Shown: positions 5,610-8,773 of the stretch, piece by piece
How positions within the stretch are numbered: the first letter of the stretch is position 1
Layout: each line of letters opens with the position of its first letter
Origin: an uncultured Oscillibacter sp.
GTDB lineage: Bacteria; Bacillota; Clostridia; Oscillospirales; Oscillospiraceae
Reading direction: 5' to 3'
Assembly: GCA_905233795.1 (NCBI GenBank)
Contig: CAJOFP010000056.1
Location: forward strand, 1 to 8,773
Length of the DNA: 8,773 bases
Position numbers and translations under genes: made by a program
Notes under the pieces: generated by a model
What the model was told of the DNA's origin: nothing
Databases searched by the model: none
What the model saw: only the letters and a program-made list of their open reading frames with translations

Positions 5610-7008
5610 ATTCCGGCAGATCGTTGACCAGTTTTTTGAATACTTCGCCGCGTTCCATGAAATTAGCGAAACGATCAAAAGACGTACTCGCGGGAGATAA
5701 AATCACTATATCGCCCGGTTTTGCGATTTCATCCGCCAATTTGACCGCGTCGGGATAATTCGATACTTCCTGAATTTTTAAGCCGCTATAATTATCAGCC
5801 TGTTTGACCGATTCGCGTATGACGCCCGCTGTCGCGCCGCATAAGATTAAATATTTCACATGGGCGTTAATTACCGGCCCCAAATCCCGATAAGATATGC
5901 CCTTATCTTTGCCGCCCGCGATTAAAATTAATTTATTATCTTGAAAAGCATTTAATCCGGCGATTGTCCGGCTCGGACTGGACGCGATAGAATCATTATA
6001 CCAGCGGACGCCGCGCCGGGTTCTAAATAATTCGATTCTATGCTCTACGCCTTTAAATTCACGGGCGAAAGTTTTAATATTATCATCCGGGATTTGATCA
6101 TCCGCCGCCGCGATAACCGCCAGATAATTTTCGATATTATGCGCCCCCGGCAGGTTTATATCCGATACGTTCATGATGACGCGTTCCGATATTTCGCCGT
6201 TACGCGATATTTTACGCGATATAATTTGTTCGCCGCGCAGAAATACGCCGTCTTTTAATTCGATTTTCCGTGAGAACATTCGGACGCGTCCCGGCGCCCG
6301 CGCCGCCTCTTCCCGCGTGACAGTATTATCATAATTTAAAATCAATAAATCATCCGGCTTTTGAAATTTAAAAATATTTTCTTTCGCTTGGATATATTCC
6401 TGATAATCTTTATGAACATCCAAGTGATTGGGAGAGATATTCGTAATGACGGCAATACGCGGACTTTTTTTCATCGTCATTAACTGAAAAGAACTCAATT
6501 CCAATACAGCCAAATCTAAATGCTTTATATCGCCCGTCTCAGCCAACAAGGGATGGCCGATATTGCCGCCCAGCCATACTTTTTTCCCGATGGATTGAAA
6601 AACATTCGCCAAAATAGTAGTCGTCGTTGTTTTACCGTCGCTCCCCGTGACGGCTAAAATCGGACACGGACAGACTTCAAAAAATATCTCCATTTCCGAT
6701 GTCAATATGCTTCCATGCTGGACAGCCTCTTGCAATTCCGGCAGATCCGGACGCATTCCCGGCGTCCTGAAAATAATATCCTGATTTAAATCTTTTAAAT
6801 AATCCTCACCAAGACGCAAATCACAGCCGCGCCGCGTTAAATCCAATCCATATTCCCCAAGCGTTTCTTTTTTATCCCGCGCCGTGACTTTCGCGCCGGA
6901 TTTTAATAATAACTCTATCAATGGCCGGTTCGATACGCCCAGTCCGATTACAGATACGCTTTTATTTTTTAAATCTTTTAAATACGCCTCAAATTCCACG
7001 CGCTTCAT
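5608..7008 (-). CDS. murD: UDP-N-acetylmuramoyl-L-alanine--D-glutamate ligase
   Basis: MurD adds D-glutamate to UDP-MurNAc-L-Ala in the cytoplasm, using ATP, the second amino-acid step of peptidoglycan precursor synthesis. The 466-residue product is full length. The N-terminal UDP-binding Rossmann domain has SVIGLGVSNRPL (19-30) and SEMEIFFEV (104-112). The central ATPase has the P-loop TGSDGKTTTT (121-130), GGNIGHPLL (147-155), LELSSFQL (169-176), NISPNHLDVH (190-199) and AKENIFKFQ (208-216) with the likely carbamylated Lys209. GAHNIENYLA is at 288-297. The C-terminal domain has EHRIE (322-326), YNDSIASSPSRT (337-348), GGKDKG (365-370) and SPASTSFDRFANFMERG (438-454). The ATG at 7008 has GGAAAGG (7011-7017) just upstream, though the spacing is tight. 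murD follows the DUF5684/SHOCT gene by 33 bp. It stands apart from the usual mra/mur/fts cluster in what is visible here, although the genes beyond recG are not. Confidence 0.96.
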   Translation of the reverse strand: MKRVEFEAYLKDLKNKSVSVIGLGVSNRPLIELLLKSGAKVTARDKKETLGEYGLDLTRRGCDLRLGEDYLKDLNQDIIFRTPGMRPDLPELQEAVQHGSILTSEMEIFFEVCPCPILAVTGSDGKTTTTTILANVFQSIGKKVWLGGNIGHPLLAETGDIKHLDLAVLELSSFQLMTMKKSPRIAVITNISPNHLDVHKDYQEYIQAKENIFKFQKPDDLLILNYDNTVTREEAARAPGRVRMFSRKIELKDGVFLRGEQIISRKISRNGEISERVIMNVSDINLPGAHNIENYLAVIAAADDQIPDDNIKTFAREFKGVEHRIELFRTRRGVRWYNDSIASSPSRTIAGLNAFQDNKLILIAGGKDKGISYRDLGPVINAHVKYLILCGATAGVIRESVKQADNYSGLKIQEVSNYPDAVKLADEIAKPGDIVILSPASTSFDRFANFMERGEVFKKLVNDLPE

Positions 7009-7041
7009 CGCCTTTCCGACTTGCGAATTTAAATCTAAATT

Positions 7042-7560
7042 TTAAATCCGGCTTAACAATTCCGCTTTTTTGCTTTGAAATTCCTCATCCGTAAGAATGC
7101 CGCTCTTGCGCAGATCGTCTAATTTTCTTATTTGCTCAATCGCGTCATCGCGCCGGAACTTTTCACCCGTTCTTGATACTTGGCTTGATAATTTATTCAA
7201 TTCCTGTTTGATAATATTATCCCCGTTCCGGTCTGGATTTCCGTCCAGATATACGGCGTCGCCAAAGCCCAAAATAGGATAAAACACCACCGGCAAAAGT
7301 AACAATCCGATAGCATAGGCGCCGTGTAAATGAAACGCGTGGGACAAGTCTATATTGAATTTAACAGCCACATAAATATTATAAATCGGAATCAGGAGCA
7401 ACAACATTTTCCAGCCGCTTCCATATAATTCCTCAAATAATACATATAAATTATAAAACGGGATAATACCTTCCCAGCCTTCGCGTCCCATTTTCTCAAA
7501 TATCCGCCACGCGCCCGCGGCGATTAGAATATATATCATCGCGCTGACCATATCTTTCAC
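7042..7560 (-). CDS. DUF5684-type membrane protein with C-terminal SHOCT domain
   Basis: A 172-residue protein of unknown function. The N-terminal two thirds is membrane-embedded: hydrophobic stretches at about 5-21, 50-67 and 80-99. An EGWEGIIPFYNLYVLFE motif (28-44) and the LLLLIPIYNIYVAVKFN stretch (53-69) are typical of DUF5684 proteins. A polar linker (108-136) leads to a SHOCT domain (138-172), seen as IEQIRKLDDLRKSGILTDEEFQSKKAELL. SHOCT is a short helical module often at the C-terminus of membrane or secreted bacterial proteins and thought to mediate oligomerisation. The start is GTG at 7560; an ATG four codons in (7551) is an alternative, and neither has a strong Shine-Dalgarno. It lies 58 bp after recG and 33 bp before murD on the same strand, so it is probably co-transcribed. 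A link to envelope work is suggested only by the neighbour murD. Confidence 0.8.
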   Translation of the reverse strand: MKDMVSAMIYILIAAGAWRIFEKMGREGWEGIIPFYNLYVLFEELYGSGWKMLLLLIPIYNIYVAVKFNIDLSHAFHLHGAYAIGLLLLPVVFYPILGFGDAVYLDGNPDRNGDNIIKQELNKLSSQVSRTGEKFRRDDAIEQIRKLDDLRKSGILTDEEFQSKKAELLSRI

Positions 7561-7618
7561 GCCCCGTATTTTTATTTTATTTATTTTATCGCGTTTATCT
7601 TAATTCAAAATTTTTATT

Positions 7619-8773
7619 TCAATTCAAACTAATTTCCGCCTGACTGTCCGCGAACATTGCCGTCACGCGTTTGATAATAAATTCATGCCGTTTCAATCCC
7701 GGATCGTCCCGCGATAATTTTTCCGCCGCCTCTTGCGCCTGTTTTAACAAATCCGTGTCAATTCCCAAATCCGCGACTTTTAAATTTGGCAGACCGTGTT
7801 GACGCCGTCCGAAAAAATCGCCGGGGCCGCGTATTTTTAAATCTTCCTCCGCGATTTGAAATCCGTCCGCCGTCCGCGTCATGGCTTTTAATCTTTTCTT
7901 TGTATCCTCATTTTGCGCGTCGGATATTAAAATACAATAAGACTGTTCCTGTCCGCGTCCCACGCGTCCCCGTAACTGGTGTAATTGTGATAAACCGAAT
8001 CTCTCCGCGTTTTCAATTACGATAATAACGGCGTTCGGCACGTCCACGCCGACTTCAATTACTGTAGTCGCCACCAGTATATTTATATCTCCCGCCGCGA
8101 ACGCCGACATGATTGCGTCTTTTTCTTTCGCTTTCATTCTCCCGTGTATATGCCCGATTTTTAAATCAGGAAATATTTTTTTACGCAGATTCTCCGCGTA
8201 CTCTTCCACGGCTTTACATTCCATTTTCTCATCCGCGCCGATCATATCGCCGTTTGATAATTCTCCCGCTTCTCCCGATACCATAGGACAAATTATATAA
8301 GCCTGTCGGCCTTGCGATATTAATTTTTTTATAAACTTATAAATCCGTTCCCGATACGCGCCTGTTACCGCATACGTCTCGATTTTCTTTCGTCCGGGCG
8401 GCGATTCGTCTAAAACAGATATATCCAAATCGCCATATAACGCGAGCGCGAGCGTTCTGGGGATCGGCGTCGCCGACATCACAAGCGTATGCGGACATAA
8501 TTCCGATCCTGAATCCGCCAGCGACGCCCGTTGCGTCACGCCAAATCTATGCTGTTCGTCCGTAATCACAAGACCCAAGTCATGCCATTCAAGATTGCCG
8601 GAAATTAACGCGTGCGTACCGATTAAGAAATTTAACTCCCCGGTTTTTAGTTTATTATTTAATTCACGCCGCGCTTTCATCGTTGTCGCGCCGGTCAATA
8701 AATCGCATGAAATCCCAAGTGATCGCGTGATTGGCGCGAGCGTCTCAAAATGCTGACGGGCGAGAATTTCCGT
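7619..8773 (-). CDS. recG: ATP-dependent DNA helicase RecG, C-terminal half (5' end beyond window)
   Basis: RecG is a superfamily 2 helicase that remodels stalled forks, Holliday junctions and R-loops. The frame is open to the right edge: the first visible residues, TEILARQHFETL, are motif Ia of the family, so the TTG at 8698 is internal. Of the 384 visible residues, key sites are LLTG with IGTHAL (51-56), the Walker B DEQH box (72-75), SATPIPRTLALALYGDLD (100-117), DESPPGRKK (122-130), HIHGRM (208-213), VATTVIEVGVDVPN (234-247) and QLHQLRGRVGRG (263-274). The RecG-specific EDLKIRGPGDFFGRRQHG (310-327) follows. The wedge domain and motif I, expected N-terminally, are outside the window. The TGA at 7619-7621 ends the gene at a normal C-terminus. 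recG is the most upstream visible member of the - strand block. Confidence 0.95.
   Translation of the reverse strand, partial: TEILARQHFETLAPITRSLGISCDLLTGATTMKARRELNNKLKTGELNFLIGTHALISGNLEWHDLGLVITDEQHRFGVTQRASLADSGSELCPHTLVMSATPIPRTLALALYGDLDISVLDESPPGRKKIETYAVTGAYRERIYKFIKKLISQGRQAYIICPMVSGEAGELSNGDMIGADEKMECKAVEEYAENLRKKIFPDLKIGHIHGRMKAKEKDAIMSAFAAGDINILVATTVIEVGVDVPNAVIIVIENAERFGLSQLHQLRGRVGRGQEQSYCILISDAQNEDTKKRLKAMTRTADGFQIAEEDLKIRGPGDFFGRRQHGLPNLKVADLGIDTDLLKQAQEAAEKLSRDDPGLKRHEFIIKRVTAMFADSQAEISLN

Noticed and set aside
7561..7618. Promoter between recG and the DUF5684 gene
   Set aside because: The gap is AT-rich with TTGAAT-like and TAAAAT-like words, but no pair has proper spacing; any AT-rich DNA would give such matches.
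1..8773. CRISPR array, tRNA or rRNA gene, prophage, toxin-antitoxin or defence genes
   Set aside because: No regularly spaced repeats, no tRNA- or rRNA-like conserved segments and no such protein motifs were seen on either strand.

Overview
The window comes from a spore-forming Firmicute, most likely a member of the Clostridia. The evidence is a SpoVAF-type GerA-family germination protein, a YunB sporulation protein, a clostridial-type phosphoribosyltransferase, strong Shine-Dalgarno sites, TTG/GTG start use and very AT-rich gaps between genes of moderate GC. I cannot name a genus from sequence alone.

Layout. The + strand carries the 3' part of spoVAF (cut by the left edge), a strong intrinsic terminator, then a perfect-consensus vegetative promoter (TTGACA, 17 bp, TATAAT). 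That promoter drives a single phosphoribosyltransferase-like gene whose leader folds into an AT hairpin just before its ribosome binding site. Everything from about 2048 to the right edge is on the - strand and reads as one block: recG (5' end beyond the right edge), a small membrane protein of the DUF5684/SHOCT type, murD, yunB, ligA and tcdA. Gaps are 33-58 bp, or an overlap for ligA-tcdA. I see no terminator with a clear U-tract and no convincing promoter inside the block. It therefore mixes DNA repair and replication (recG, ligA), peptidoglycan precursor synthesis (murD), tRNA modification (tcdA) and sporulation (yunB).

The most unusual thing is damage to ligA. A 134-bp piece of the neighbouring tcdA (2502-2635) is present a second time at 3395-3528, with 131 of 134 bases identical. 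It sits where ligA should encode the stretch between the fourth zinc-finger cysteine and the helix-hairpin-helix domain. About 55-60 codons of ligA are absent and the frame breaks at the upstream junction, so the ligase is split into an N-terminal fragment (adenylation, OB, zinc finger) and a C-terminal fragment (HhH, BRCT). LigA is normally essential. This is either a real ectopic gene-conversion or template-switch event with a second ligase elsewhere, or an assembly artefact; the sequence alone cannot decide.

Smaller points of interest are a hairpin running from the murD stop to the yunB start that buries the yunB Shine-Dalgarno, a phosphoribosyltransferase whose PRPP loop lacks its acidic pair, and a 30-bp-period duplication across the tcdA stop codon. 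I did not find a previously undescribed multi-gene system; apart from the ligA event this is conserved chromosomal housekeeping and sporulation DNA.
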